Below, in pieces: positions 8,443 through 15,961 of a DNA stretch of 51,318 nt (its first letter is position 1; each line of letters opens with the position of its first letter). A program made the translations under genes and the position numbers. The DNA is from a virus. Location of the stretch: positions 1-51,318 of IMG/VR virus record IMGVR_UViG_3300044960_000212. One strand, written 5' to 3'. Below the pieces are notes generated by a model. That model was not told where the DNA came from and did not search any database. It saw only the letters and a program-made list of their open reading frames with translations.

Positions 8443-9146
8443 CGCTCGCCAAGCGCAAGCCCAGAGAGCAGGACATCGCCGCGGTCGTCGTGGCATGGCT
8501 CGAGGCCCTCGGAGCCGACGTGTACCAGGAGGTCGAGGTACCCGGCGGCGTCGCGGACATCGTTGCGCGCGTCGGCGTAGAGTTGTGGATCGTCGAGGTC
8601 AAGACGTCGCTGTCGCTGTCGCTCGTAGCGCAGGCCATGGAGCGCCGTCGCCTCGCGCATCGCGTCTTTGTCGCTGCACCTCGGTCGCGCACGATGCGTG
8701 AGGTCGAGCCGATCCTCCGCGAGACAGGAATCGGGTTGCTCGTGGTGCGGGTCGGGGACTTCAATGGGCATTGGGAGTACGAGCAACCGGCCGTCGACGA
8801 GATGGTGCGCAGTGCACGGCACAACCGCCGCCCGGTGAAGCTCGCCGCGAAGCTCCAGCCCGAGCACAAGACACACGCGAAGGCCGGAGCGATCAGTGCC
8901 GCCGGGCGGTGGACGCCGTTCCGTCGCACCTGCACGAAGCTCGCTGACGTGGTCCGTCGCTGGCCAGGGCTGACCATCAAGGAGGCGATCGCAAAGGTCG
9001 ATCACCACTACGCGAGCACGAGCAGCGCGGTCAGCTCGATCCCGCACTGGATCGCACAGGGCAAGGTCCCCGGCGTGCGGCTCGAGCGCCGCGGCGGGAC
9101 GCACGGCGCGCTGCTGCTTTACCCCGACGAGGAGCGTGCCGCGTGA
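8439..9146 (+). CDS. PD-(D/E)XK nuclease with C-terminal helical domain
   Basis: The 235-residue protein has a compact nuclease core: an early helix with a conserved-looking Glu, VPGGVADIVAR with D40, then ELWIVEVKTS with E53 and K55, the classic D...ExK arrangement of VRR/restriction-like folds. Residues 140-220 form a separate region with CTKLADVVRRWP and TIKEAIAKVDHHY that may be a winged helix. The start is GTG 8439 (GTGA overlap). Likely roles are branched-DNA processing with the neighbouring resolvase or a homing-type activity. Confidence 0.75.
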   Translation: MTLAKRKPREQDIAAVVVAWLEALGADVYQEVEVPGGVADIVARVGVELWIVEVKTSLSLSLVAQAMERRRLAHRVFVAAPRSRTMREVEPILRETGIGLLVVRVGDFNGHWEYEQPAVDEMVRSARHNRRPVKLAAKLQPEHKTHAKAGAISAAGRWTPFRRTCTKLADVVRRWPGLTIKEAIAKVDHHYASTSSAVSSIPHWIAQGKVPGVRLERRGGTHGALLLYPDEERAA

Positions 9147-9340
9147 CGCTCGCCCGCGCCGCGAAGATCCTGCGCCGCCGCTTGCTGTGGCTCGAGAATC
9201 GCGTCAAGCACCGGCCCGCGGATGCGCCGCCGCTCGCGAGCTCGGACATCAACGACGACGGCGTGATGGCCGAGATCGAGGCGCTGCGGACCATCCTGGC
9301 GCTGCATCCGGCGCCGCCGACCGATGGAGGAGCATGCTGA
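9143..9340 (+). CDS. Small hypothetical protein
   Basis: A 65-residue frame begins with GTG 9143, overlapping the nuclease stop, and overlaps the next ATG by seven bases. It has a basic N-terminal helix (TLARAAKILRRRLLWLENRV) and a second helix. No family is recognised. Confidence 0.6.
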   Translation: MTLARAAKILRRRLLWLENRVKHRPADAPPLASSDINDDGVMAEIEALRTILALHPAPPTDGGAC

Positions 9341-9933
9341 TCATGACCAACAAGCGCGCAGCCCGCATCGCCGACTACCAGGCTCGCAAGGAGTCCGGCC
9401 GGTGCGTGTACCCGGGCTGCCCCGAGCCGGCCAGCGAGGACTCGGTCCGCTGCGTCGCGCACGCGGCCGATCAGCGCGAGCGGACCCGACGATCGCTCCG
9501 CCGCACCCGGCGTGAGCTCGCCGCGGCGGGTCGCTGCGTCGTCTGCAGGCGCAAGAGCGCCACGTACCGCTGCGCTGCGTGTCGCGCGCGCGTGAACGAT
9601 TTGCCGGCGACGACTGCTAACAATCGGGATAACAACCGCGCCGCGATCCCGCAGGTGTGGCGGGTCGACCCGGGCACGAACTGGAACCGATACCGCGGCA
9701 AGGCGAAGCGGGGCAAGCCACCCACGTCGCTGCTCGACGATCAGGACCTCGACTTCGCCATCCAGGAGATCCAGCGCGCGAAAGCCGCCCTCGCCTATGC
9801 GCGGTCCGAGGAGGTGCTCGCTATGCCGAAGATCCAGCGCGACGGCGTGATGGCCGCCGCCCTTGCCCGGCTCGAGCGCGCCGAGCGGTGGCTCGACGAA
9901 GTGCGTGCGCGCCACAAATCGCGGAAAGCGTAG
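9334..9933 (+). CDS. Cys-rich putative zinc-binding phage protein
   Basis: The 199-residue protein starts at ATG 9334 with GGAGG three bases upstream. The first 90 residues hold CVYPGCPEPA, CVAHAADQ, CVVCRRKS and CAACRAR, which could bind two zinc ions, with very basic intervening sequence. The second half is helical and Arg/Lys-rich. It resembles the 7386-7715 protein in cysteine layout. It is the last gene before packaging and may bind DNA. Confidence 0.7.
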   Translation: MLIMTNKRAARIADYQARKESGRCVYPGCPEPASEDSVRCVAHAADQRERTRRSLRRTRRELAAAGRCVVCRRKSATYRCAACRARVNDLPATTANNRDNNRAAIPQVWRVDPGTNWNRYRGKAKRGKPPTSLLDDQDLDFAIQEIQRAKAALAYARSEEVLAMPKIQRDGVMAAALARLERAERWLDEVRARHKSRKA

Positions 9934-9954
9934 CGAGTGCCGCATCTTGGAGCC

Positions 9955-10344
9955 ATGGCCAGCAGCGACACAAGGTTCAAGCCGGGCCAGTCCGGCAATC
10001 CGGGCGGTCGCGAAAAAGGCGCCGAGCGGCGCGCCAAGGAAGCGCTCGAGCGTCGCGAGTACATCGCGCGCGACGGCCAGAAGTACACGGGGCGGGACAT
10101 CCCGCTGCAGGTACTGATCGATATCGCCACGAACGAGAAGGAGAAGGCGCGCGACCGCGCCGCCGCGTCGATCGCGCTGCTCGATCGAACCGAGGGCAAG
10201 CCGAGGCAGGCGGTCGACGTCACCGGCGACGTGCAGCTCAACAGCGTGCCGGCCTCGGCATTGCGCCCGCTGACCGAGGAGCAACTCGCTGCGCTCGCCG
10301 TCGTCGACGAAGGACTCGGCGATGATGGCACCGGACACGCCTGA
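9955..10344 (+). CDS. Putative small terminase subunit, DUF5681-like
   Basis: The 129-residue protein begins at ATG 9955 with GGAG four bases upstream; GTG 9937 would add six residues. Residues 6-18 read TRFKPGQSGNPGG, the DUF5681 signature common next to phage terminases. A basic helix follows, then a helical middle and an acidic tail. It overlaps the large terminase by 23 bp. By position it should recognise the packaging site, although no clear helix-turn-helix is visible. The same FKPGQSGNP motif opens the portal protein at 12399. Confidence 0.65.
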   Translation: MASSDTRFKPGQSGNPGGREKGAERRAKEALERREYIARDGQKYTGRDIPLQVLIDIATNEKEKARDRAAASIALLDRTEGKPRQAVDVTGDVQLNSVPASALRPLTEEQLAALAVVDEGLGDDGTGHA

Positions 10345-11824
10345 GCGGCGCCGCGCCATCGCGTTCGCGGCCCGCGCCGAGCTCGCCCGACGCAAGCTCT
10401 CGGCGTTTGTCCGCTACGCCTGGAAGTCCCTCAACATGGGCGTGCCATTCGAGCCGAACTGGCACATCGACGCGGTGTGCGACCACGTGCAGCGCCAGCT
10501 CGAGGAGTGGGCTGCTGCGCGCGAAACCGGCGCGCCGCAGGTGTGCCGCGACCTGCTGATCAACATCCCGCCCCGGTGCCTCAAGTCGACGCTCGTCTCC
10601 GTCTGCGCGACCGCGTGGGCGCTGATGCGGTGGCCGACGATCAAGATCGGCTGCCTCAGCGTCAACCCGCGCGTGTCGTTCCAGAACGCGCTGGCGACGC
10701 GCGCGCTGATCCAGTCGGACTGGTATCAGCAATCATTCCGTCCGACGTGGCGCATCCGCGACGACCAGTCGAGTGTGAGCAACTTCGGCACGACCGCCGG
10801 CGGAGCGCGAATGGCGCGCGGCTTCGAGTCGAACGTCGTCGGCGAGGGCTTCGATTGGCTGCTCGTCGACGACCCGCACGATCCGCGCGACACCGACGCC
10901 GCGATCCAGAAGGTGATCGATGGCTGGGACGTGGCGGTCAGTTCGCGGCTCACCGATGCGCGCTACTCGATCCGCACCTGCATCATGCAGCTCGTGCGCG
11001 AGCGCGACTTCGGATCGCACGTGCTCGGGCAGGGCTGGGGGCATCTGTGCCTCCCGATGGAGTTCGAGCCGGAGCGCGTCATTGTGTCGCCGTACGGCTG
11101 GCGGGATCCGCGGACCGTCGCGGGCGAGATGCTCCAGCCGAGCCGGTTTCCGCCGGCCGTCCTCGAACAGATCAAGGTCGAGCGCGGTAGCTACGCCTAT
11201 GCGGCGCAGTACCAGCAGCGACCCGCGCCGCTCGCCGGCGGCATCATCCAGCGCGCATGGTTCCGGCGCTTCACGATGGCGGATCTGCCCGAGCGACTCG
11301 ACTGGACCACGATCAGCGTCGACGCCACGTTCGGCTCTGTCGAGGAGACCGCCGATAACGTCGGCCTGCTGGTGGTCGCCGGTGCGGGCCCCAAGCGGTA
11401 CGTGCTGTGCGACGCGAGCCGGCGGATGTCGTTCCTCGATACGATCGCGGCGATCCGCGCGCTGCTCGCGACGTACCCGGACGTCAAGCGCGTGCTCATC
11501 GAGAAGGCAGCGGCCGGCGGGCCGATCACGGAGATGCTGCGCAAGGAGATCAACGAAGGCGCGCTCCGCACCGTCGTCGTCGAGGAGATCAACCCGCGCG
11601 AGCACGGCAAGAAGACGGATCGCGTCGTTGCGTCGTTGCCGCAGCTCGAGGCGGGCATGGTGTACCTGCTCGACGGCGCCCCGTGGATCGACGCGTTCCT
11701 TGGCGAGCACGGGATGTTTCCCAACGGCCAGCACGATGACCGCGTCGATGCGCTGAGCCAGCTCTTGATCCGGTACGCGCCGACGGATGTGCGGCGCCGC
11801 TGGAAGGCGCTGAGCCGGGTGTAA
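10322..11824 (+). CDS. terL: Terminase large subunit
   Basis: This 500-residue packaging motor has an N-terminal ATPase with a deviant Walker A, INIPPRCLKST (residues 81-90), and a Walker B ending DWLLVDDPHD (D183/D184). The C-terminal RNase H-like nuclease includes TISVDATFGS and DNVG near residue 330 and the late HDDRVDALSQ motif near residue 475. It pumps DNA into the prohead and cuts the concatemer. Two adjacent ATGs (10322, 10325) are possible. The length is typical. Confidence 0.93.
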   Translation: MMAPDTPERRRAIAFAARAELARRKLSAFVRYAWKSLNMGVPFEPNWHIDAVCDHVQRQLEEWAAARETGAPQVCRDLLINIPPRCLKSTLVSVCATAWALMRWPTIKIGCLSVNPRVSFQNALATRALIQSDWYQQSFRPTWRIRDDQSSVSNFGTTAGGARMARGFESNVVGEGFDWLLVDDPHDPRDTDAAIQKVIDGWDVAVSSRLTDARYSIRTCIMQLVRERDFGSHVLGQGWGHLCLPMEFEPERVIVSPYGWRDPRTVAGEMLQPSRFPPAVLEQIKVERGSYAYAAQYQQRPAPLAGGIIQRAWFRRFTMADLPERLDWTTISVDATFGSVEETADNVGLLVVAGAGPKRYVLCDASRRMSFLDTIAAIRALLATYPDVKRVLIEKAAAGGPITEMLRKEINEGALRTVVVEEINPREHGKKTDRVVASLPQLEAGMVYLLDGAPWIDAFLGEHGMFPNGQHDDRVDALSQLLIRYAPTDVRRRWKALSRV

Positions 11825-11837
11825 TACCGTCCCGGGC

Positions 11838-12314
11838 ATGCGCAGCCCGATCACGGTCATGGTCCTCCTTGCGATGGCGTGCGGCGGCGAGAAGAAGCCC
11901 AACGAGGCAACGCCCGCGCCGGCACCGAGCGCAGCATCAGCCGACGCTGTTGCGCCGCGCGCCGAGGCGATGTCGAGCCCGATGTGCGATCAGCTCACCG
12001 CCGCCGATCCGAAGGTACAAGCGGCTCGCCGCGCAGCGTGCTGGTACACGTGCGAGGCGTGGCCGGGCTGGCAGCAGCTCAACCGCGGCGCGTGCCCGAA
12101 GAGCGTCGACGAGCTCACCGCGCTCCGACGGCTCCCGAATGCTGTCGATCCGTGGGGGCGGCCGTATCAGATGGCCTGTGGCGATCAGCTGCCTGCCGGC
12201 GCGAAGACGGTGTGCGACGGTCAGCTCGTGCCCGGTCCGGCATTTGCGGTCGTGTCTGTAGGCCCCGATGGCAAGGAGGGCACCGACGACGACGTCCGGT
12301 CGTGGGACCAGTAG
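11838..12314 (+). CDS. Putative lipoprotein with GspG-like C-terminus (moron)
   Basis: The 158-residue protein begins with a short lipoprotein signal, VLLAMAC at residues 9-15, whose +1 Cys is followed by GG and a Pro/Ala-rich linker. The lipobox has Met at -2 and Ala at -3, so it is relaxed. The C-terminal part (DPWGRPYQ, then VVSVGPDGKEGTDDD) matches the calcium-loop end of type II secretion major pseudopilins, preceded by SVDELTAL. There is no pseudopilin N-terminal helix. It sits between terminase and portal with gaps on both sides, typical of an acquired moron, and may act at the envelope of the lysogen or in superinfection exclusion (inference). Confidence 0.7.
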   Translation: MRSPITVMVLLAMACGGEKKPNEATPAPAPSAASADAVAPRAEAMSSPMCDQLTAADPKVQAARRAACWYTCEAWPGWQQLNRGACPKSVDELTALRRLPNAVDPWGRPYQMACGDQLPAGAKTVCDGQLVPGPAFAVVSVGPDGKEGTDDDVRSWDQ

Positions 12315-12318
12315 TTAA

Positions 12319-12381
12319 GCCTGTTCCAGCCTGTTCCCATGCTGTTTTACAGGATGGATTTCGACCGCGCCGGCCTGTTCC
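12319..12381 (+). repeat. Three GCCTGTTCC direct repeats before the portal gene
   Basis: GCCTGTTCC occurs at 12319-12327, 12329-12337 and 12373-12381, with a small palindrome CTGT-TTT-ACAG at 12342-12352 between them. The third copy lies in the spacer of the putative late promoter. The block occupies the only sizeable gap between terminase and portal. It could be an activator site or a packaging (pac/cos) element; I cannot tell which. Confidence 0.5.
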
Positions 12382-12389
12382 GCGACCGT
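12357..12389 (+). promoter_or_regulatory. Putative late promoter, portal gene
   Basis: GATT-TCGACCGC occupies 12357-12368, followed by 15 bp and the -10-like GACCGT at 12384-12389. The portal ATG is 9 nt after the -10, three more than at the five other copies of this motif. The predicted transcript would have a leader of at most a few bases. Confidence 0.6.
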
Positions 12390-12398
12390 GTGGAATAG

Positions 12399-13868
12399 AT
12401 GGCGAACAAGGGCTCGTTCAAGCCGGGGCAAAGCGGCAACCCGAAGGGCCGTCCGCGGAAGCTGGAGCGCCGCGACGGCTGGATCAACGAGGCCTCCGGC
12501 CACGGAACCGCCTACGACCGGCGACTGCTGACGCGGTACGGCGTCGACATCGTCACCGATCTCGAGGCGATTCAGCTGTGGCGGTCGGAGTGGCTCTGCG
12601 CGCGCGTCATCGAGACGCGCCCCCGCGAGGCGTTCCGGCGCGGCTACGAGCTCAAGCTCGACGACAAGGAGATCGCGGAGAAGGTCGTCGCGAAGGCCGA
12701 GGAACTCGGCGTCGACGCCGCGCTGGTGAAGGCCGGGCAGTATCGCCGCGCATATGGCGGCGCCGCGATCTTCCCGGTGCTCGACGGCGCGCTCGGCGAT
12801 CTTTCGGAGCCGCTCGACGAGACCAGGATCGCCGACGTCAAGGCGCTGCACGTCCTCGAGCCGCGGCAGCTGCAGCCGGTCAGCTACTACACGGACCTCT
12901 CGCATCCGAAGTTCGGGCAGCCCGAGATCTGGCGCTTCATGCCGCTTGTCGCGAGCCGCGCGGCTGGTGCATGGGGTCAGCTAATCCACGAGTCGCGGCT
13001 CGTGATCTTTCCGGGAACGCGCGTCTCGGTGCAGACGCAGCCCGGGCAGCGCGAGGGCTGGGGCGACTCGGAACTGTCAAAGCCGTACGCCGCGATCCGC
13101 GACTACGGCCTGTCGTGGGGCAGCGCGACGACGATCCTCCACAACTTCGGACGCGACGTGCTGCAGTTCGACGGCTGGGCCGAACTCGCCGCCCAGGCCG
13201 ACGGCGGCGAAGAGATCATGGCGAAGCGCATGCGCGCGTTCGAGATCGCCAACTCGACGCTGCGGGTCGGCGTGATCGACGCCAAGGACCGGTTCACGCC
13301 GCGCGGAGGTTCGCTCGCCGGGCTCTCGGACGTGCTGATCCAGCAAGCGCAGTACGTCGCGGCGGCGACCGAGCACCCGGTGACGGTGCTGATGGGGATG
13401 TCGCCGGCGGGTCTCAATGCGACCGGCGACATGGACGTGCGCAACTGGTACGCCACGATCGAGAACGACCAGGCGACCGAGTACAAGCCGCGCGTCGAGC
13501 AGATCTACCGTCTCTTGCTGTTGGCGTCGGCCGGGCCAACGCGGGGCAAGGAGCCCAAGGCGTGGTCCGTCGAGTTTCGTCCGCTCCTGACGCCGAGCGA
13601 AAAGGAGCAGGCAGAGACGCGCAAGATCGTCGCCGAGACGGACAAGATCTACTTCGACATCGGTGCGGCGAGCCCCGAGGACATCGCGACGTCGCGGTGG
13701 AAGGGTGACACGTACTCGCCCGAGATGGTGATCGACTGGAAGGCGCGCGAGGAACAGGCGAAGCTCGACGAGGAACGCGCCGCTGATCTCGACGACGCCG
13801 CGCTCGAGGCGATGGGACGCGTGGCCCGGACCGAGGAGCAGCCGACTGAGCGGCCCGAGGTGGCCTGA
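12399..13868 (+). CDS. Portal protein, DUF1073-type
   Basis: This 489-residue protein matches DUF1073-type portals: VIETRPREAFRRGYEL, then YRRAYGGAAIF, ESRLVIFPG, a WGDSELSKPY segment, and LMGMSPAGLNATGDMDVRNWY, which is characteristic of the family. It forms the dodecameric DNA gate at the capsid vertex. An unusual addition is the extreme N-terminus, SFKPGQSGNPKGRP, shared with the putative small terminase. ATG 12399 directly follows a TAG and lacks a strong Shine-Dalgarno, consistent with leaderless initiation from the promoter at 12357-12389. Its stop overlaps the next start. Confidence 0.88.
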   Translation: MANKGSFKPGQSGNPKGRPRKLERRDGWINEASGHGTAYDRRLLTRYGVDIVTDLEAIQLWRSEWLCARVIETRPREAFRRGYELKLDDKEIAEKVVAKAEELGVDAALVKAGQYRRAYGGAAIFPVLDGALGDLSEPLDETRIADVKALHVLEPRQLQPVSYYTDLSHPKFGQPEIWRFMPLVASRAAGAWGQLIHESRLVIFPGTRVSVQTQPGQREGWGDSELSKPYAAIRDYGLSWGSATTILHNFGRDVLQFDGWAELAAQADGGEEIMAKRMRAFEIANSTLRVGVIDAKDRFTPRGGSLAGLSDVLIQQAQYVAAATEHPVTVLMGMSPAGLNATGDMDVRNWYATIENDQATEYKPRVEQIYRLLLLASAGPTRGKEPKAWSVEFRPLLTPSEKEQAETRKIVAETDKIYFDIGAASPEDIATSRWKGDTYSPEMVIDWKAREEQAKLDEERAADLDDAALEAMGRVARTEEQPTERPEVA

Positions 13869-15679
13869 TGCCGGTTCTGGTCACGGGCGGCGCGGCCAAC
13901 ACCGCGGCCGTCATCCAGCAGTACCGTCGCTCCGGGCTCGCGACCCGACGGCGCCGGATGCCGCGGTTCCGGTGGCCGACGCTCATCGAGGTCGAGTACG
14001 CGAAGGCGATCGCGCGGATCGTCGACGTGCGCGACGAGATCGCTCCGCTGCTCGACGAGTTGCCTCGTCTGCTCGAGCGTGCCGCGAGCGCGCGCGGTCA
14101 AGTCCGGCGCGACGAGGGTGAGGCGCGGCGCGCTCGCGACCTCATGGATCGCGCGCGGCGCGCCTTGGACCGGTCGATGAACGTGGTCGAGCTCGAGCGG
14201 CTGGCCGGGCAGATGGGTCAGCGGATCAGCGATCACCATCGCGCCGAGCTGCGCCGGCAGGTCCAGGCCGCGATCGGCGTCGATCTGGTCACGCTCGATC
14301 GCCGCGTGCCGGCGCTGATCGACGACTTCGTCGGCGAGAACGTCACGCTGATCCGCTCGCTCGGGAACAAGACGCTCGACGACGTGAACAAGATCGTGTC
14401 GCGCGCGTTCACCCGCGGCGAGCGGGCCGAGAACGTCGCAGGCGAGATCGCGGAACGGTACGGCATCTCCGAGCGCCACGCGCGTCTCATCGCGCGCGAC
14501 CAGATTGGCACGCTCACCGGCCAGATCACGGCAGCGCGCCACCAGGAGCTCGGGCTGACGCAGTTCACGTGGCGCTCGATGAACGACCAGCGCGTGCGAC
14601 CCGAGCACCGCGAGCTGGACGGCAAAGTGTTCGACTACGATGACCCGCCCGGCGAGGGACTTCCGGGCGAGCCGATCAACTGCCGTTGCTACCAGGAGCC
14701 GATCTTCGACGAGATCGACAAGCTCCTCGGTGACGATGGCCCGTCGACACCACCGGCGCCGTCTCCCGCCGCACCAACACCGCGTCGCCCTCGCCGAGCT
14801 CCAGTTCCGGCCGCGCCGAGGCGATCGCGACCGGCTCCAGTCCCTCCGGCACCGACACCGCCCGCTCCGCTGCCGACTGCCGCAGACCGAACCGTCCATG
14901 CGATGGCCGATGGCGACCTGCCCACGGCGCGCCGCGAGATCGAGACGGACCTGGCCGGGCGCAGCTTCGCGCGGCGGGCCTGGGTGACCGACGCATCGAC
15001 GACCACCGTTGCCAAGCTGCCCCCGAAGGTCCTCGGCGATCACATGCCCGGAAGTGGCAACGTCCGTATCGCCGCCGGGGCCGCGCGCGACGGACAGGCG
15101 TTCGCAAAGGCATGGCGCCGGAATCCGGCAAAGGTGCGCGCTGCGATCGCGGACTTCCAGAAGCATCGCGACGACTTCCTCGCCGGTCGGCGCAGCGATC
15201 CGCCCGACCCGAAGAGCGACGGCGCGAGGCTGATCCGGCAGGCGACGCGCTATGAGGCGCTGGTCCACGAGACACTGCACGGCTACGGCCGCGTGCCGGC
15301 GCTCGGCTTCAAGAACCCGATCCACCTCCGCATCGAGGAGATCACGACCGAGAGTGCGGCGCGCAAGCTCATGCGCGACCAGTTCGGCGTGGATCTTCGC
15401 GGCGCACCTGGTCGCGGACAGGAATACGCCTACGGCTACGAGATGTGGCTGCACCAGACCGCGCGCGGCATCTCCACCGCCACCGGCGTAGACTTCGATC
15501 GCGCGTGGAACGTGATGCTCGAGGCGTCCGAGGACTTCAAGCGGAGCGCCGTCGTGGACCGCGACACCGAGCAGACGTTCGCCGACCTCGTGCACCAGCG
15601 ACTCGGTGGACGCACGACGGCCACACCGCAACAGATCCAGGCCGCGATCAGGGCGTCGTGGTCGGCGCCGATGCCGTAG
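13868..15679 (+). CDS. Head morphogenesis protein (MuF/SPP1 gp7-like) fused to an HExxH domain
   Basis: Residues 1-285 form a phage Mu F/SPP1 gp7-type head protein, ending with the family core ARLIARDQIGTLTGQI, MNDQRVRPEHRELDGKVF and NCRCYQEP. A Pro/Ala-rich linker spans about 290-337. The C-terminal 260 residues carry HETLH at 467-471 (HExxH) followed by E490/E491, the layout of a zinc metallopeptidase. Head proteins of this class are minor capsid components injected or held near the portal in some phages, and fusions to enzymatic domains are known. Target and activity are unknown. ATG 13868 overlaps the portal stop. Confidence 0.85.
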   Translation: MPVLVTGGAANTAAVIQQYRRSGLATRRRRMPRFRWPTLIEVEYAKAIARIVDVRDEIAPLLDELPRLLERAASARGQVRRDEGEARRARDLMDRARRALDRSMNVVELERLAGQMGQRISDHHRAELRRQVQAAIGVDLVTLDRRVPALIDDFVGENVTLIRSLGNKTLDDVNKIVSRAFTRGERAENVAGEIAERYGISERHARLIARDQIGTLTGQITAARHQELGLTQFTWRSMNDQRVRPEHRELDGKVFDYDDPPGEGLPGEPINCRCYQEPIFDEIDKLLGDDGPSTPPAPSPAAPTPRRPRRAPVPAAPRRSRPAPVPPAPTPPAPLPTAADRTVHAMADGDLPTARREIETDLAGRSFARRAWVTDASTTTVAKLPPKVLGDHMPGSGNVRIAAGAARDGQAFAKAWRRNPAKVRAAIADFQKHRDDFLAGRRSDPPDPKSDGARLIRQATRYEALVHETLHGYGRVPALGFKNPIHLRIEEITTESAARKLMRDQFGVDLRGAPGRGQEYAYGYEMWLHQTARGISTATGVDFDRAWNVMLEASEDFKRSAVVDRDTEQTFADLVHQRLGGRTTATPQQIQAAIRASWSAPMP

Positions 15680-15884
15680 CGCGAGGCGGCCGTGGCGTCT
15701 CGCCGCGATCGGCGATGTCCCACGACGCCATGAGCCGCTCGAGCTCGGCGCGGTCGTCGACCATCCACAACATGCTCGCCGCCTCGTCCGCGTCGACCCC
15801 GTACTGCTCGTAGAAGCGCACGAGCGCCGGGATGTCATTGGGCGGAAGTGCGAGGAATGCCGCCTCGCGCGTGGGAGCTGGCAT
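15648..15884 (-). CDS. Opposite-strand small hypothetical protein (moron)
   Basis: A 78-residue frame runs against the head operon, with its 3' end overlapping the head morphogenesis gene by 32 bp. The sequence has helical, acidic segments (FYEQYGVDADEAASMLW, DDRAELERLMASWDIA) and a Thr/Pro tail, and reads like a real folded protein rather than a shadow. A weak TAGACT hexamer lies seven bases upstream of its ATG. Function unknown; an isolated reversed gene among head genes is typical of lysogen-expressed morons. Confidence 0.6.
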   Translation of the reverse strand: MPAPTREAAFLALPPNDIPALVRFYEQYGVDADEAASMLWMVDDRAELERLMASWDIADRGETPRPPRATASAPTTTP

Positions 15885-15922
15885 CGGCGGAAGTCTAGCG
15901 CATCGCGCCAGGCGGTAAGCGG

Positions 15923-15955
15923 CAATTCGACCGCACACGCCGGGCTCCGTAGCGT
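15923..15955 (+). promoter_or_regulatory. Putative late promoter, protease/scaffold gene
   Basis: CAAT-TCGACCGC at 15923-15934, 15 bp spacer, TAGCGT at 15950-15955, then exactly six bases to GTG 15962. Read as a sigma70-type promoter this is -35 TCGACC, a 17-bp spacer and -10 TAGCGT, giving a leaderless mRNA. Confidence 0.65.
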
Positions 15956-15961
15956 TGGGTC

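Noticed and set aside
9915-9954. Possible seventh late promoter copy before the small terminase
   Set aside because: CAAATCG is present, but ACCGC is replaced and the spacing is off by one, and the gene has its own Shine-Dalgarno.
11825-11830. TACCGT before the pseudopilin-like lipoprotein as a late promoter -10
   Set aside because: No TCGACC element at the required distance and seven rather than six bases to ATG.
12354-12398. Fourteen-codon mini-ORF immediately before the portal ATG
   Set aside because: It overlaps the whole putative late promoter (TCGACC and GACCGT), so it would not be on the mRNA; the open frame is incidental.
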